Below are positions 45,900 through 59,415 of a DNA stretch of 64,000 nt, in pieces. Under the pieces are notes generated by a model that saw nothing but the letters and a program-made list of their open reading frames with translations, was not told the origin of the DNA and did not search any database. Positions within the stretch are counted from its first letter, which is position 1. The number at the start of each line of letters is the position of its first letter. The stretch is from NCBI GenBank assembly GCA_948567375.1, contig OX419758.1, positions 11,413,001 through 11,477,000 on the forward strand, given 5' to 3'. The stretch comes from Lunularia cruciata. Its lineage: Eukaryota; Streptophyta; Marchantiopsida; Lunulariales; Lunulariaceae. A program made the translations under genes and the position numbers.

Positions 45900-47150
45900 T
45901 GTTCCAAGTGTAAGGTCTGCAACAATGGTTTGTGATCAGTTTGCATAATCACTTGTTTCCCCAAGAGATAATGCCTCCATACCTTGGTGGCATATACCAT
46001 TGCAAGTTGTTCCCAATCTCAAGTAGAGTAATTTCTTATAGTTGTATTTAGTTGGCAAGACACAAAGACCATAGGATGTAGTCCATTTGGGAATTCTTGT
46101 TGCAACACTACTCCAATTGCAAAGTTAGAAGCATCAAAATCAACCACACAAGGTAGTTGAGAATCATATGGTTGAAGGATGGGTCTTGAAGACACCATAT
46201 GTTTAAGCTTTTGGAATGCTTCTTCATGCTTGGTGGTCCATTGGAAGCTCGAGTTCTTTCCCAAGAGGTCAATCAATGGTGTAGCAACATGAGCATAATA
46301 ATGGATGAACCATTCGTAAAACTTGGCAGATCCATTAAATGCCCGTACGTCTTAGCATCCTTCGGAGTAGGCCAATCAGTAATGGCCTTCATTTTCTCTT
46401 TGTCCATCTTGATCCTACTGATGAGATCTTGTGACCCAAGAAGGTGACTTCTTTCTGCTAAAAGGCACACTTTAACTTCTTGCAATAAAAATTCCATTGT
46501 CGTAGTTGTCTTAAGACTTCTCGCACCCTTTGTCTTGCTATAGATTATGATATCATCCAAGAACACCACCACATACATATCCAATAGTCTATCCAACACC
46601 CGATGCATCTGATCCATGAAGACTACTAGAGCATTAGTGGGCCCAAAAGGTAGAACTCTTCACTCAAAATACCTATACCTTATGCAAAAGGCAATCGTTT
46701 GCACATCCTCCCTATCAATGTGGATTTGCCAATAGCCACTACAAAGATCTAACTTGGAAAAGTATTGTGTTCCACTCAATTGATCAAGCAAGTCATCAAT
46801 CCAAGGTAAGGGATATGCATTCTTCACTATTTGCTTATTGAGTCCATGGTAATCAATACAAAAATGAATTCCTCCATCCTTCTTTGGAACAAATAGTACT
46901 GGTGGTCCCCAAAGAGAGGTATTTTGTGGTATGAAGTCCTTCTCCAACAACTCTATAAATGTTATTCACAACTCTTTTGGTGAGAGCCGATAGATTGGTC
47001 TAATCACTAGAGTGCTCCTTGGCAATAACTCAATCTTGAAGGGCATACCACAATCAACGGGTAATCCCTTTGGTAGATCATCTAGAAACACGTCCGCAAA
47101 ATCCTGAACTATTTGATCAACCTTTGCTTGATGAGGCTCTTGGTCTTCCT
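45900..47150 (-). pseudogene. F1 reverse transcriptase and RNase H remnant, minus strand
   Basis: From high to low coordinates: MLEKDFIPQNTSLWGPPVLF, IHFCIDYHGLNKQ, YFSKLDLCSGYWQI, then VVVFLDDIIIYSKT with the catalytic Asp pair (near 46550), and RNase H with CVVDFDASNFAIGVVLQQ. The frame changes between these blocks. Confidence 0.85.
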
Positions 47151-47423
47151 CAGATTGTCCTTGTGCAATCTACTTGATCCACACTGCAAAAATAGACTTA
47201 TCTTCCTCCAAAGCTTGCTCTATGGCTACTTCACTAACAAACTTCCCATCTAGGTACTCATTTCTTTTCAAAGCTTACTCCATGGCTACTTTCCTAGTAA
47301 ACTTCCCATCTTGGGAAGTTTATCCCCCTTCAAGGCTTGCTCTATGGCTACCTTCTTGACAAACTTCCCATCTAGGGACTGACTATTTTTAAGTGTCTTA
47401 CTCAAAGGTGCCAGACAACCTAA

Positions 47424-47891
47424 TCAAAAATTCCTACCTTGGTATTGTACTTGAATTTGTTGTCGGTTCCAATCAAATTGAACATTATGACATTCAAGCC
47501 AAGTTAGTCCTAGAATGACATCATAATGTAGAGGTACCACTACAAACCTCATACACTCCAAATACTCCTTCCCAATCTTGAAGGTAACATGATGCAAGGT
47601 ACAAAATGCAGAACCCTTTCTACCATCCGCCATCATCAATCTACTTCTAATTATTGGCTTGATATGAATACTCAATTCCTTTGCTACTTGCATAGACATG
47701 CAATTCTCTAAATTTCCAAAATCAACCAAAATCCTACAACCTAGATTAGATATTGTACCTTGCAAGTGAAGCAAACTTGCATAGGTTGAGCCCTCAATCC
47801 CATTGGAACTAATCAAGCTTCCAGTAGGCGGCTCAAAATCTCCTATACTCTCTATTTGAAGTGTCAAGTGGTATCCATTGAATGGCATCAA
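47424..47891 (-). pseudogene. F1 aspartic protease remnant, minus strand
   Basis: The 155-codon frame contains CRILVDFGNLENCMS, the active-site region with DFG in place of DSG or DTG, and VILGLTWLECHNVQFDW, the conserved C-terminal block. Loss of the Ser/Thr next to the catalytic Asp probably inactivates it. Confidence 0.8.
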
Positions 47892-47949
47892 TCTCCATTG
47901 GTGTCGGCTCCTCCACCCGTGTGTAGTGTATCAATAGGTTCTATGGAGG

Positions 47950-48860
47950 TCGGGGTTGAGGCCAAGTTGTTGCAACCAAGGAATCAAACTTTTTGGCCAA
48001 CTGCATGGCTTCCTCCAAATGTTGTGGCTCTTGCATACTTACCTCTAATTTGGTTCTTGACTTCAAGCCCCTCACAAATTGATCCAAAGCTTCACCTTCC
48101 AGTATATCTAGAATTTGCATGATGGTGTTATGGAATTACGTGATGTAACTTCTTACAAAGCCAATCTATTTCAACTCTACAAGCCTATCATGTCCAGCTC
48201 GTGTGGCATTTAGAGCTTAAAACCAACTAATTATTGTACTCTTGAATTCTACACACATCAAGATTGGTGCAAAAATTTTTTGTTCAGTTCGCTCCACTCG
48301 GAATCTCCACCATAGCTTTGCTACTCCATCCAATTGGCTAGAAGCCAAGAGAATTTGTTTTTGCTCATCTTGCAAATTGGTAACTTTAAAGTAACGTTCA
48401 TAGTCAAACACAAAACTCTCCCCTACACCCGAGAGATTCTTGCCTTCAAATACCTTGGGTTTAGGCAATATGATTCAATTTTCTCCTTCTCAAATTGGTA
48501 CTCTCTCTACTTGCTCTTGTCATCAAAGCTCTCGTTCATCCAACAATTGAGTAAGGTGCTCAAATTGTTGCTGCATAGTAAGGATAACCTTGGGTCATTG
48601 CTGCCATGGTTGCTACTCTATCATGTCATCCCTAATCTATCTAATTTATTAACACATAGAAATAGCATGTCCACTATTCTCTATAAGTTACAACCGGAAT
48701 CACCAAGGGTTCCTCAGATATGGTGATCATATGTAGAAAATCTTCTCCAAAGCGTGAGATGATGAATTGTGTGAAACAATTCTTGGGTAGTACTTGGACA
48801 TGAAAATCCCAATGGTTTGGTGGAAGTGGATTTTGTGATCCATAAATTACATTCATCCCA
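47950..48860 (-). pseudogene. F1 gag remnant, minus strand
   Basis: An open stretch at 48217-48468 reads PKPKVFEGKNLSGVGESFVFDYERYF and QILLASSQLDGVAKLWWRF, the capsid region of gypsy gag with its W-W/R motif. No zinc knuckle is evident. The frame starts near 48856 and is broken by stops. Confidence 0.75.
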
Positions 48861-48861
48861 T

Positions 48862-48878
48862 TCTTGCTATGATACCAA
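48862..48878 (-). other. F1 primer binding site, initiator tRNA-Met type
   Basis: The minus strand reads TTGGTATCATAGCAAGA next to the 5' LTR, one base different from TGGTATCAGAGC. Confidence 0.8.
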
Positions 48879-49292
48879 TGTAAAAGACCGAGACCGAGGA
48901 GAAATAGGAGAATAGAAACTCACATTGGGACACTTGAATGTGTGAAAACTCCGAATGCCTAGCATGAGATTTGGCTCTTGTATTTATAAGGATCATACAA
49001 GGCTCTTGAGAAGCTTCTCAAGAACCTTCCTTGAGCCGCTTTCTAGGAATGCAAACCAAGTTAATTGGGAAACTTCTCAAGAAGCTTCCTTCTAGGAGCT
49101 GCTTACTTGGTGTGCATGCTAAGTTAGTTAGAAGCTTCATTCTAGAAACTACCTACTTGGAGTGCAAGCTAAGCTAGCCAAGAAGCTTCCCAAGAAGCTT
49201 TCTAGATATTTATGGAATATTCTAGGATAATTTTTCTTATTTGCTACTTTGTTAGCCCTACTAATTTTGTCATTAAACTCCATATTGTTATA
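48879..49292 (-). repeat. F1 5' LTR of the minus-strand element
   Basis: This 414 bp LTR carries more of the GAAGCTTC and TTCTAGAA units than its partner (minus-strand TTCTAGAA near 49140). Many differences from the 3' LTR indicate an old insertion. Confidence 0.88.
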
Positions 49293-49297
49293 GTTTG

Positions 49298-49620
49298 AGA
49301 GCTTATCATGTTGGGTGCTAGGGGTACCACTCTTACTCTCATAATTTGTAGCATATTTTAAACAGCTTGTGTTCATTGCTTTACAAAGGGCAATGGCTGG
49401 TGCAATCCATAGGAGAGCAATTAAACAAGGTGATGCTTCTTCTGATGCAAACTATACGACTTGCATAGCTTGGATCTATTAGGTGCAGTAGGGAAGAGTT
49501 CTCATATCTACTCTATTGGGGCTTAGCTCCATTTTACTTATTTTGTCTCACCCTTGTATGGCTTGATGAAGTCTTCCCATCCTTCACGTTTTCTTCTTGA
49601 TTAACTTGTACATCCTTTTC
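49298..49620 (+). pseudogene. Repeat R6, copy 3, right part
   Basis: AGAGCTTATCATGTTGGGTG continues from the 43874 break, matching copy 1 at about 25849. It runs to the shared tail around GGCTTGATGAAGTCTTCCCATCC. Confidence 0.65.
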
Positions 49621-50775
49621 CGTTTTTAGAACAAAACTAGATAATCATATACAACAAGATTGATTTTCCTATACATAGAAGTATAAGGAAATAATCACCT
49701 TTTAAGATATCTTATAAATTTATTTTTTCTAAAATATAAATTGATTAGATATATTTCTATGTTAAAAGCTTTGACCAAAATATATCTCTAGTCAACTTTC
49801 ATTTTGTTTATTCTTCTCTTGAACAAGATGATCACATAGATCAAATATGGATTCCATAAATTTTATCCATGTAGAAAATCACCTCTTCAGCTATGCCAAA
49901 AAACTGGAACATGAAAGTAATAAACTTATCTTGACAAATTATAGATATAAATTTCTTTGAAATTAGTATTTATGTGAATTCTCTTTAAAATGTCATATAT
50001 CACAATACATATATGAAATAAGTTATTATCACTATATAATAGGTGATATCATAATCAAATTTCTAAATAAATAAGACACACCATTTGCACAATTTACTAG
50101 GAAAATTTAAGAAACTAATCTTTATTAACATTACATATTTGAGAAAACAGGTGCATCAAAATCTTTTTTTCAATTTGATCTTAATATTTCAAATCTCTTT
50201 GTAAAGGTAGCACTATCAAATGTTGGACTTCAAAAGTTTATTGCACGGTATCCATTACTTCTTCTCATATATCCATGTCTTTTTTCATACCCTAACCCAT
50301 AATTGTTTAGATCAATTTTAACCACAACACTTTACCCCTCTCTCACACTATACTCCACTCCAACTTCACTCAACCAAACTCTTTCTAATGTGGTCCGCTT
50401 CATGGTTCCTACCAGTTTCCAAGTTTCTTGTTTCATTACCTTCAGTTCATAAGTCAATGTTCTGCTCATCTGTCAATGGTTACTACTTCTTCTTTCTTAT
50501 ATGCTTTGTTGGGCACTTACCTTGTGATTGTACACCTTTGAATTAATTTTAGTTTCCAATGTTTTTAATTTTTTTTTGATTATTTAGATTTATTTAGATT
50601 ATAATATTTTAAATAAATCAAATTTAATATTAAATATATAATAATTTATCAATTATATATAATTTAATATATATAAGAATAATATATTTCAAAAAAATTA
50701 AAGTAATTATCATTTTATTTACGCTCTATATACATTTACATTTAGTAAAATTTAACATCTTTCAAACAAATTACT
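49621..50775. other. AT-rich spacer, no gene seen
   Basis: No recognisable coding sequence. Strong A/T runs at 50560-50710 precede the F3 solo LTR. Confidence 0.55.
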
Positions 50776-51319
50776 TGTAACACCCATTTGTGCATATGTG
50801 TGGTATTGTAATATTTAGCTTGGTATTACAAATACTTGCGAGGTATTATTTATATAAAGATAAAAGATGGTTTTATATTAATCATGATTAGCTAAAGTTA
50901 GTCATAGCTAAGATAGAGGGAAATTTACTTTAGAGGAAGTGGAAAAAATGAGCACCACTATTTTGAATTCTAGTGTATTGACTTAGTATTATTCCTAGGT
51001 GTTTTGCTTTGAGGAAAGAATTGAGAACTCTTGGGCCCACAAGTCTTTTTGTTTTGGATTCTTCTATAGTCCAAGGATAGCCCAAATGAAGGAATCCTTG
51101 ACTTAGTGGTTGGGTCAAGATAAGATCATATGCTTAGTGGAATATGCCCTTGTGGATAGATATTCCTTTATAATTTTTGACTTTACTTGACTTTTAGCCT
51201 AGTAACTTGAGTTACTCCAGTAATTAGTAACTTTGGGGCGTAACTATTTCACAAGTATATAAACTAGAGGTGATGAGGTATCAGAGGTTCATCTTGAGTG
51301 AGAGACAAACCGGCTCACA
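50776..51319 (+). repeat. Solo F3 LTR, copy 3, internally deleted
   Basis: It starts TGTAACACCC and ends CGGCTCACA. Flanks TACT (50772-50775) and GACT (51320-51323) form a 4 bp duplication with one mismatch. About 130 bp are missing after the TATA-like region (near 51269), and it has more substitutions than the other F3 copies, so it is the oldest of them. Confidence 0.88.
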
Positions 51320-51429
51320 GACTTGTGTCATCGTATATCCATATCCATTCCTTCACATAATAGGGAGTTTCAAAAATAGTTTTATGAAGTTCTTTATATT
51401 TTCATATAGATTATTACAAAGCATTGACT

Positions 51430-51623
51430 AAATTGGTACGAGGTGTGGGCAGGAGGAAGAAAAAGAGTCCCACTACGCAGTTCTGTCCAAGTTCCTTATT
51501 ATTAGCAAACTCTATAAGAGGTGGTTCATAGCAAATAAGGGACGTGGAGTTTTTAGTTGTCACATCGTAATGCATTAATTACATGTTAGGGTTAATAAAG
51601 TGTCTAGTTTAGGATGAATATGG
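51430..51623 (+). repeat. Dispersed repeat R5, copy 2
   Basis: This is the reverse complement of 25021-25230, with shared blocks such as CAAACTCTATAAGAGGTGGT and GGGTTAATAAAGTGT. No coding potential is visible. Confidence 0.7.
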
Positions 51624-51650
51624 TCTGCACCGGTTGCCGCCTGGTGTAAT

Positions 51651-51775
51651 GTGTTAATTTAGGATTAAATGTGATTTTGCTGGTTGTTGCTTGTCAAATG
51701 GCAACCACTCCATAATGTGTTAGTATTGTGTTAATTTAGGATTAAATGTGATTTTTCTTGTTGCTGCTTGTCACT
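51651..51775. repeat. Partial tandem duplication, period 77 bp
   Basis: GTGTTAATTTAGGATTAAAT begins at 51651 and again at 51728, each followed by TGTGATTTT and a GTTG-CTTGTCA stretch. The second copy is incomplete. It directly follows repeat R5 and may belong to the same unit. Confidence 0.75.
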
Positions 51776-53781
51776 GCTCATAGCCGCTTGTTGGTGCTCA
51801 AAGCCGCTCGTTGCCACTGGGAATTGCTTTATAGCGCCCGTTGATTTTGCATCCAAATGTGAGCTTGCATTGCAATCAGGTTTTTGCTAAATTTTTGTTG
51901 CACTTTTGGAGTAAAATTCATTGACCTCCATTTAATTTCTTGGTTGCCGCAAGACAATGCAAATTATTTTCCATAACTAAGTGTTATCTCCCTCGCCGCA
52001 CTACTCTATGGAAATGAACCAACACACCAATGCAAAACTACAGAACCCACAGGTTTAGTTTACTGAGAGGAGCATTTGCACATAGCATTCGGATTTGCAT
52101 ATGGTGAATTTGAATTTGAATAGTTGAGAATTGTATTTTGGATCCACTAAAAAATTTCATAAATCATACTCTAAGAATCACACACCAAAAAATATGATAA
52201 TTTTTTCAAAAAGCTACATTATCTCTTTTGACAATCATTTATTTGACAATCATTTATTTCATTACGAAAATCCTAAACATATGTGATATAACGTCTAATT
52301 TTAAAATAAGTATAAATTATATATAATATACCATATACAATTTATAATGAGTTCATTTATTAACATCTCATCTCTTTGCAGAGTTCACTAAAAATAATTA
52401 TAAAATTTATTATTTATCCCATTGACATCCGTCCAAACTATTCTGAAACCCCCTAATATCAAATTAAAACATTCTTCATCTCAAGTGTCCATTCATCCCT
52501 CTGCGAAAAGTATCCTCCTCACAGGACCTAGAGTTATCTGGATAGGTAGTGGAACGTTGAACGAATTTTGGGGAGGGTGAAGTCTGGGAACTTGTGCGAA
52601 GAATACCATGAAGAAAGGAGACCTTGGGATTAGTGCTTGTGCTTGGATACATCCTTTACTAAAGCGTCGAATGACTGGATAGGTGGGTCTGGATAATAAT
52701 GTACGCGTGCTCGATATTTTTGGCAGCAAGAAAGAAGGCTCCACGAAAGATCCCAAGAACTACCATGTGCAAAAATGTCAAAGTGTCAAAGTTTATCTCG
52801 TATTTACTTCTTTACAGTTTCAAATTTGAAGTAATATCTCGAAACATTAGTAGTTGTAGAAATTACGATATGATAATCTTCACAAGTAGGAAAACACTTT
52901 AAATCATACTTTGCAGGCACCCGTCTTGTGTATCTTTGCAATTAAGATCAGTGTACAAAGATTAGTTCTTTAAAAGTAGCAATTTGAAAGATATAAGCAA
53001 TTTTCCTCAATTCAAGCTACCACATTCAGAGACAATTCAGAGACAATTTGTAGCTTGAAAACTGAAAATTTAGAAAATCTTAATATCGTGATATGAAAGT
53101 CAACTAAAAAATACAATATTTTAGAATAAATACCGAAATTACAGTAAAATATTACAATTTCCTGGTTTGTATTCCATTATTATATGGAGATGATAGAAGC
53201 AAGCACATACTAACTACTACTTGGTATGCAATATATTAATTTTCGCATCGATTCTTCCACCTGATCTTAAAAAGATAGTTTCTGAAATTGACAGATTCAA
53301 ATGTTTGTATAAACTCCTCTACAGGATGTTAAACTATCTACGAAAATTGATTTCGGAACTTTGATATCTTAAAGAATAGAGTCTATATATCTTCTGCAAC
53401 TTCTTGTAACTGAGTATTCTTCAAATTCTACCTTAAAGTAGTGATTGTGCTAGTACCCATAGTACTTTCAACCCGTCATAATATCAAAGACAAACTGATA
53501 TCTCAAGTCAGTTTTTTCTGCGAGAACCATTCCCTTTTAATTCATCAGAGAAGTCAGTCGGGTAAGTAAGGGAACAAAACTTTAACGAAGTTCGGCAACC
53601 TAAACACGTAAAATTGTCGACATGGATATGTGGCTCGGAATGTGGTGTGGGTCGCGATGAAGGAAGAACCATTTCCCTCCTTCTCCCCTGCTAGATTTAG
53701 ACAAAGACTTAATCGACTTATGATTTGGAACCTTGATCTAACCGATCCCCAAGTTTGCAAAAAGACTAACTGACCCGTAAG
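51776..53781. other. Spacer, no gene seen
   Basis: AT-rich around 52130-52480 and otherwise ordinary. Short frames up to 87 codons show no family features. Confidence 0.5.
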
Positions 53782-53803
53782 TGCCACGTGGACCAACGTG
53801 GCA
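53782..53803. promoter_or_regulatory. Inverted pair of ACGT boxes (ABRE-like)
   Basis: TGCCACGT and ACGTGGCA form perfect 8 bp arms around GGACCA. Each arm contains the ABA-response core ACGTGGC, and the left arm overlaps a G-box (CACGTG). In plants paired ACGT boxes bind bZIP factors. No gene I can recognise lies next to it, so function is open. Confidence 0.35.
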
Positions 53804-56800
53804 TCCGTTGAGTAGCAGTTGGGATTGAGTGAGTTCATGTTGGAACCAAGGATTTTGTGTTTCAAATTCTCGTCTTTGTGAAATCTATTGCCACATAGGA
53901 TTGACGCGCCCCGTCAGGGGGTCAGTTGAGTCTTTTCGCCAACTTGGGTTCGGCCCAAAAGTGCCAAAGATGGGGTCGATTCTGTCTATCTTTGTGCTCG
54001 ATTCCATGCTTCAACTGTCCAACACCAAGAGAAGCGAGGCTACCACGGCGCCCTTAACTCCCGCAGTTCTCCAATTCTACCGGGTAGGAATCGGTCCTCC
54101 CGAGTCGAACTTAGCAGTCCTTAAAGACACACTTCGTCCTAAGAGCACTTTGAAAAACAAAGTGATAGACTTATATTCACTCGCCCACCTCTCCGGACGA
54201 TAATCATAAACTCTGCATCCAGAACGCAATGAAATTGGAACAATTACGTGAACTATCATCCCGATGCATCCTCGTTTGCACCGCACTTTGAGATCAGTGA
54301 TGGCCACCTGCGAGCCTTTACGGACAGATTCATTTAGTACGTGATGAAGTCGCGAAGTTTCATGATTTGGATTCGTCATTTGACATCAACAACTCTACTT
54401 GTACTTTGATTGTGATATGGGGTCTTCCCATCCTCATTGTTATCGTACGCGGTCGACTTTCTCTTTGATTGTGATCTCTTACTTGAAACATAGGCTTAAA
54501 ACGAAGGATCATAACCAACAAGCTAGAGCAAATACTCGCAAGGAAAAGATTGATCGCTAGTACATACCGAGCAAAACGTTATGACTTAACTGTTCTCGAC
54601 TTGCATCTTGTCTGAACTCCTTGCTCTATGATCCTCACCTGCGAAGTGCCAAGCATTGTGTTCAAAATTTCGAGTACAAACATTCGATTCTCTCGAAAAC
54701 ACGTTGTGTTAATTTTGACCGTGATGTGTTAGTAAGTGATCATCATTTGAAGATTTGAAGATACACATTACTAAACGAAATTACAAGACCATTCTTTGTA
54801 CTAAGAACGCAATATATTCTAAGACATTTTCCAGTGTTTCTGATAACTCTCGTACATCCAGGTATACTGTACCGTCAAGGACCTCATTTTACCTGATCTC
54901 GAGTTGTGGCAACCTCAGGGGACGCCATGATATGAGATTCGATTCCCCTAGTGTAATTCTCCCGACACACAAAATCCCGCGCTGATCTTGAAAATAGAGA
55001 ATCATTTATGTAATAAGAATGCCGTCAACGGAGACCTGACGGGCAGACGACTGTTGACGAAGAAAAGTAGCGCCAGGTCCACCTAGCGGATGCATTTGGA
55101 AATTCACGAACGACATAGATTCACATGAGGGCTAATGTATAGCAAGAGCCCTTGTAACCGCACGAGGGGTTTGACTGTGATGGAAATGCATTGCGTAAAG
55201 TAGATGCAGAAATGGACAGATAGAAACAGGGATGCCAACTAAGCAAATCAGGGTGCCCCGTTTGTTCGTTCTGCCAATTTGGGGTACTACTACTCGAGTC
55301 AAAGGTATTGACAAACTCTTCCTATGCAGCATCTCCTGCTATGCCAGCAAGGGTATGTTAAGATGCAAAAAGTACTTCGAGTGAAGCATGGATTATTTTT
55401 CACAAACGTTCTCAACTGAATGTCGATTTGCACTGTAGAGAAATTATCACGCGTCTCCATACAAGCTGCAACTTAGGAGCACTCGGATCTTTGATATATT
55501 GAGCTCAATTCCCCTGGAACGAAACTCAAACTCATTGGAACATGAGATTCTCTGGACTTATCATCACGTACGGTAGAAGCTGCATCAGCGCTACCATCCT
55601 CATCTTGGAACTTTGCTTTGCTGTTATTGGGGTTCACAAAAGGAGATATTATAAGGCACCACCTCATGCACTTCTGCTGGAGACAGTATCACAAAAGCAT
55701 TGGCTTTCCCAGATACATCGTACTTGTCATGTGGGGATGTACAACTCTTAAAAGTCGGTTCAAGTTTCAGCTCATTGCGGGGCTGCCTCAACTGCACGAA
55801 CCTACAGTACTTTTAAATGTAAAATCAAAGACGGATAACAACCGAACCCATCGATATTCCACTCATCTGAAGGCTGATTTCTGGATTCATCGTCCAATAA
55901 AGTCCATGCTCGTGAGTGTCGTGATGATAAAAATACGAGGGTAAGGTTCGAGGGTTTATAGACTCAGCAGCTTACTTGGAAGAAAGTTTATCCAATCTTT
56001 ATGGACATGCAAAGAGATACTAGCTATCGTATAGACAGACCGCACATCCCCTCTTCTGTCTTAGGGTTGTAATCTTCATCTTCTGTAGCACAGTGTATAG
56101 TTCATTGATTTATGTGACGACGAGAAAAGGGAATCTTTACCAAATCATGAACGGTGATGAATGTAAAACTGACAAGATTACCTTTGCGTGTCATCATGTG
56201 CCTGAACGACCTTTCCTCCGCAAAGCATTAGACGCGTTTGTGTGACCTTTTCTTTTTGTTGTGCATTGGACCCTAAATTCATCCTCGGAGCTTTCTTGGC
56301 AGAGTAGTAGGGGCGGTGGTCAACTCCCTCTACCCATTTCTCCAAATCTCTGATCACCCGATGCTTTGGAATTTGAAGGGATAGTAGACTTCTCATAGTA
56401 CTTCTTGAGACAGATTTCTCCGATCTGTACACGTGTTTCTGAAGCCATTCTGCCGGATCTTTTCTTCTCTCATCGAGTAGAATCATCAGGCCTACTGAAG
56501 TATCACGAGTTTCCGCGTTCAACTTTTCAATTCCCAGCCTTGAATGAGTGATTTCCGTGAGAAACCCACCATAGGCGCGGTGCCTGTGAAGGCTTACTCC
56601 TCAGCTGAAGATCAGTGCACTACACTGGGTTTCTTCTCTCCATAGCTAGGTGGTTAGGGAAGCCCTCGTACAGTAAAGGGACTGTACCCGCAAGAGCTTC
56701 CAGTTTATGACCGCTTCAGTTGCCAGATTGGTTAACGTTGGCTTTAACTTTATCAGTTGCATAGTACGATACCAATAGATAGGCCCAATCCGCATACTGT

Positions 56801-59415
56801 AGCTCTAGTTTACCTCCTCTTTTACGTACGGTCTTCCACGCTTCCGGCCAGCGATGAGAAGAAATGTTCATTGTCTACCTGAGGTGAGACGGTAGTTGAA
56901 TTCTCGAATAGATTCCCAGGGAGATCCAAGTAAGAAAACACTAAACTTATTTAACTTCCTTTACTCAATCCCCACCACTTCCATTTGTTCGAATGTTTCC
57001 CACAACGGGTTCCATAGGACTTGAGAGAAGCATAAAATGGTTGAGTTAGTGAGTTTTAGATTAGATGTTTATTTGGGTAGTTTGTTATTGCGTCTTACCT
57101 CATCTTACTAGTTTGAATCAGAAAGGGAAGTGCAAGAAAGAGGTGAGTTTCGAATATCCGGCTTAGTTAAATTGGACGATGTAATTGGATTACTAATTAT
57201 ACCCGTGAAATAGAGTGATCCTCACTAGAAGGACAAGATAGAAAAACGATTTGGAGTGTCGAGCGAACATGTACGCCGTCACGATTGTTCCAAAACAATC
57301 TGGTACTCAGCACTTCCATTCTCTTCTTGCTGCTGGAAACCGAATCATGCAAGATAGACACAAAGATTCCCTTAGGAATGTTTATTGCTTATGGGGTCTT
57401 GTGGTGTAAATGGAGGTCAAGGAGTAAGCTAGACTACGTTCCAGTCCAATCTCCATGTCTGTACAACACTGAGTCTGTTGCTCTTTCCCCTTGAAGCTCC
57501 GGATCCATGCTAGGTAACGCTAGCTCTTAGGCGTTCCGCACTCAGTCTGTAGGGTGTAGACGGTAGAGAAATGAAATTCAGAGTTTGTTGACTTCCTTCG
57601 AGTTCGAACGTTATTCGCAGTAGAGTAGCCCAGAAATCAGAATTCAAGAGGCATATCCACATCATTGAGAGATCCTCCGGCCACATTGCTAAGTCTACTG
57701 TATCTTGGTGTTGTGAAGATACAAAATCTTGGGGATTTTATTTCCAACTATATTATGTCTGATGCATAATAGCACAGCAGTCTCTGAGCCTCAATCAGGT
57801 AAACTGCAGTAAGTCTTCATTGAGCATCCTGCTTGCGGTGATACCGGACACCGATACTCTAAGCGCTTGAATCACCATGGACATACTTCGATATATTATC
57901 GTTGAGACACACGATGATCTCAGGTGCTAGTGGGTGGCTCCGGAGAAATAAAAGTGACCGTTTAGGACCTGGAGATTACACCTCAGCAGAGAAGATCACT
58001 CACGGAAACCATTTAAGGAACGTTACTATGTACAAAGGGGCTCCCACTATCACGTCTCCAAACGGTTATCAGTTATCAGTATAACTAATAATTTGGTCTC
58101 ATGACGGATTCCAGGAACACATTCTCCGCTATTGCGCGAATTTCTTGAGGGGAAAATTTTAAAGCTCAACCGATACTTGCACGGCGATCTTGTTTTCAGC
58201 TAGTGGCAATTTTAGCAGCTGCGGGTCGATGCCAGTCCCCGTCGATTGGACACACGGATTTCAGTTGATCGAACGGGTGGGGGTGGGGAGGCGCAGGTCC
58301 TGTAGATAGACGGCGGCTCCTCGTTCAATACCAACTTCTGGAGAAGAAAGCAGTGAGTAGGATTCCTGGTCACTATGTTGGGAAGACCGAAGAGCTTGAG
58401 AGTTGCAATGGAAGTACTAGAACTAACCCTGATGAGTACTAGATATGTACACGTAATCATCCATATTCTGAATTCGAAGCTGAAGTATTACCTTATCCCC
58501 CCTTCATACATCTATCTACAAGCGGGAAATCGTTTCAATCCACGGATCCGGAACCAGGCTTTAGCTGTCCCAATAAGCGACGGGACCTCATGTGCCGGCG
58601 CCAGTGGCACCGTCGCAGTAGTTTCTCACAAGAATCTGATTCAACAAGTTAGACTCAAATCCTGTTACCTGACTCCGTGAAAACTTGCCCTAGAGAAGAG
58701 TACAATATAATATAAACAGGAGACAGAGAATGTACGCCGATTATGTACTAGTTGGAGGTTGGGGTACAGGTTAATGGACTCGACTGTACAAGAATTCGAC
58801 AGTACTTCAACCTCGAGAGAGAAAGTTTAAGGACATTCCAAACATAGGCCAGAAATTCAAGTGTGTACAAGTCTCGAAGCGTTCATTTTCATTTAATAGA
58901 ACCCAAAGTAGGTAACACGACTCTCAGAGAAGATATTAAAGGTACAGCCTCATCAATCCTGACGATTTTCTCTCCAGTCATACTACTTACATCCGCTGCA
59001 TGTACAGGAAGCAAAGACCATTCAGAAGATTCAACTGGCAGGTCGACCTGAAAACCACAGAGATCAGAACCCTGTCTGGCTAAACTCTTTGTCCAGAGGA
59101 CATTCGAATTCCTGAACTTTTAGATAGCTCGTGCGCATCACTCCAATAGTAGTTGCAACCATCACAACGATGAGGATAACTGGAACTGGAGCTGGACGCA
59201 AAACATCCGCAGTGTCAAGAACGGGGCAAGCTAAGACTCTCTAATCCTGTCTAGATCATAATCATGATTCGTACACGTCACCGCTTGGCTCAATCCACAT
59301 TACAGTATAAGATTTAAGCAACGTTGCTTCGATCTCTACAGGAAAGCGTCAAACGTTCAGTTTGTAGTTCGTAATGAGGTTCTAGGTGGAGAATCATTTC
59401 AATAATCTATGTAAA
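53804..59415. other. Unannotated DNA, no gene recognised
   Basis: Less AT-rich than the flanking spacers, with frames up to 124 codons, none with a recognisable domain or a convincing splice series. A short stretch near 54415-54470 resembles the tail of repeat R6 (GGGGTCTTCCCATCCT, then ACGCGGTCG). The 32 bp at 56068-56099 repeats 37374-37405 exactly. Confidence 0.45.

Larger units (their letters stand above)
43880..49292 (-). mobile_element. Complete but defective minus-strand F1 chromodomain element
   Basis: This 5413 bp element has LTRs at both ends, an initiator-Met primer site next to the right-hand (5') LTR, and gag, protease, RT, RNase H, integrase and chromodomain remnants in the correct order on the minus strand. 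Flanks GCATG (43875-43879) and GTTTG (49293-49297) form a 5 bp duplication with two differences. Removing the element rejoins repeat R6, which copy 1 confirms. All domains carry stops or frameshifts. Confidence 0.92.
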
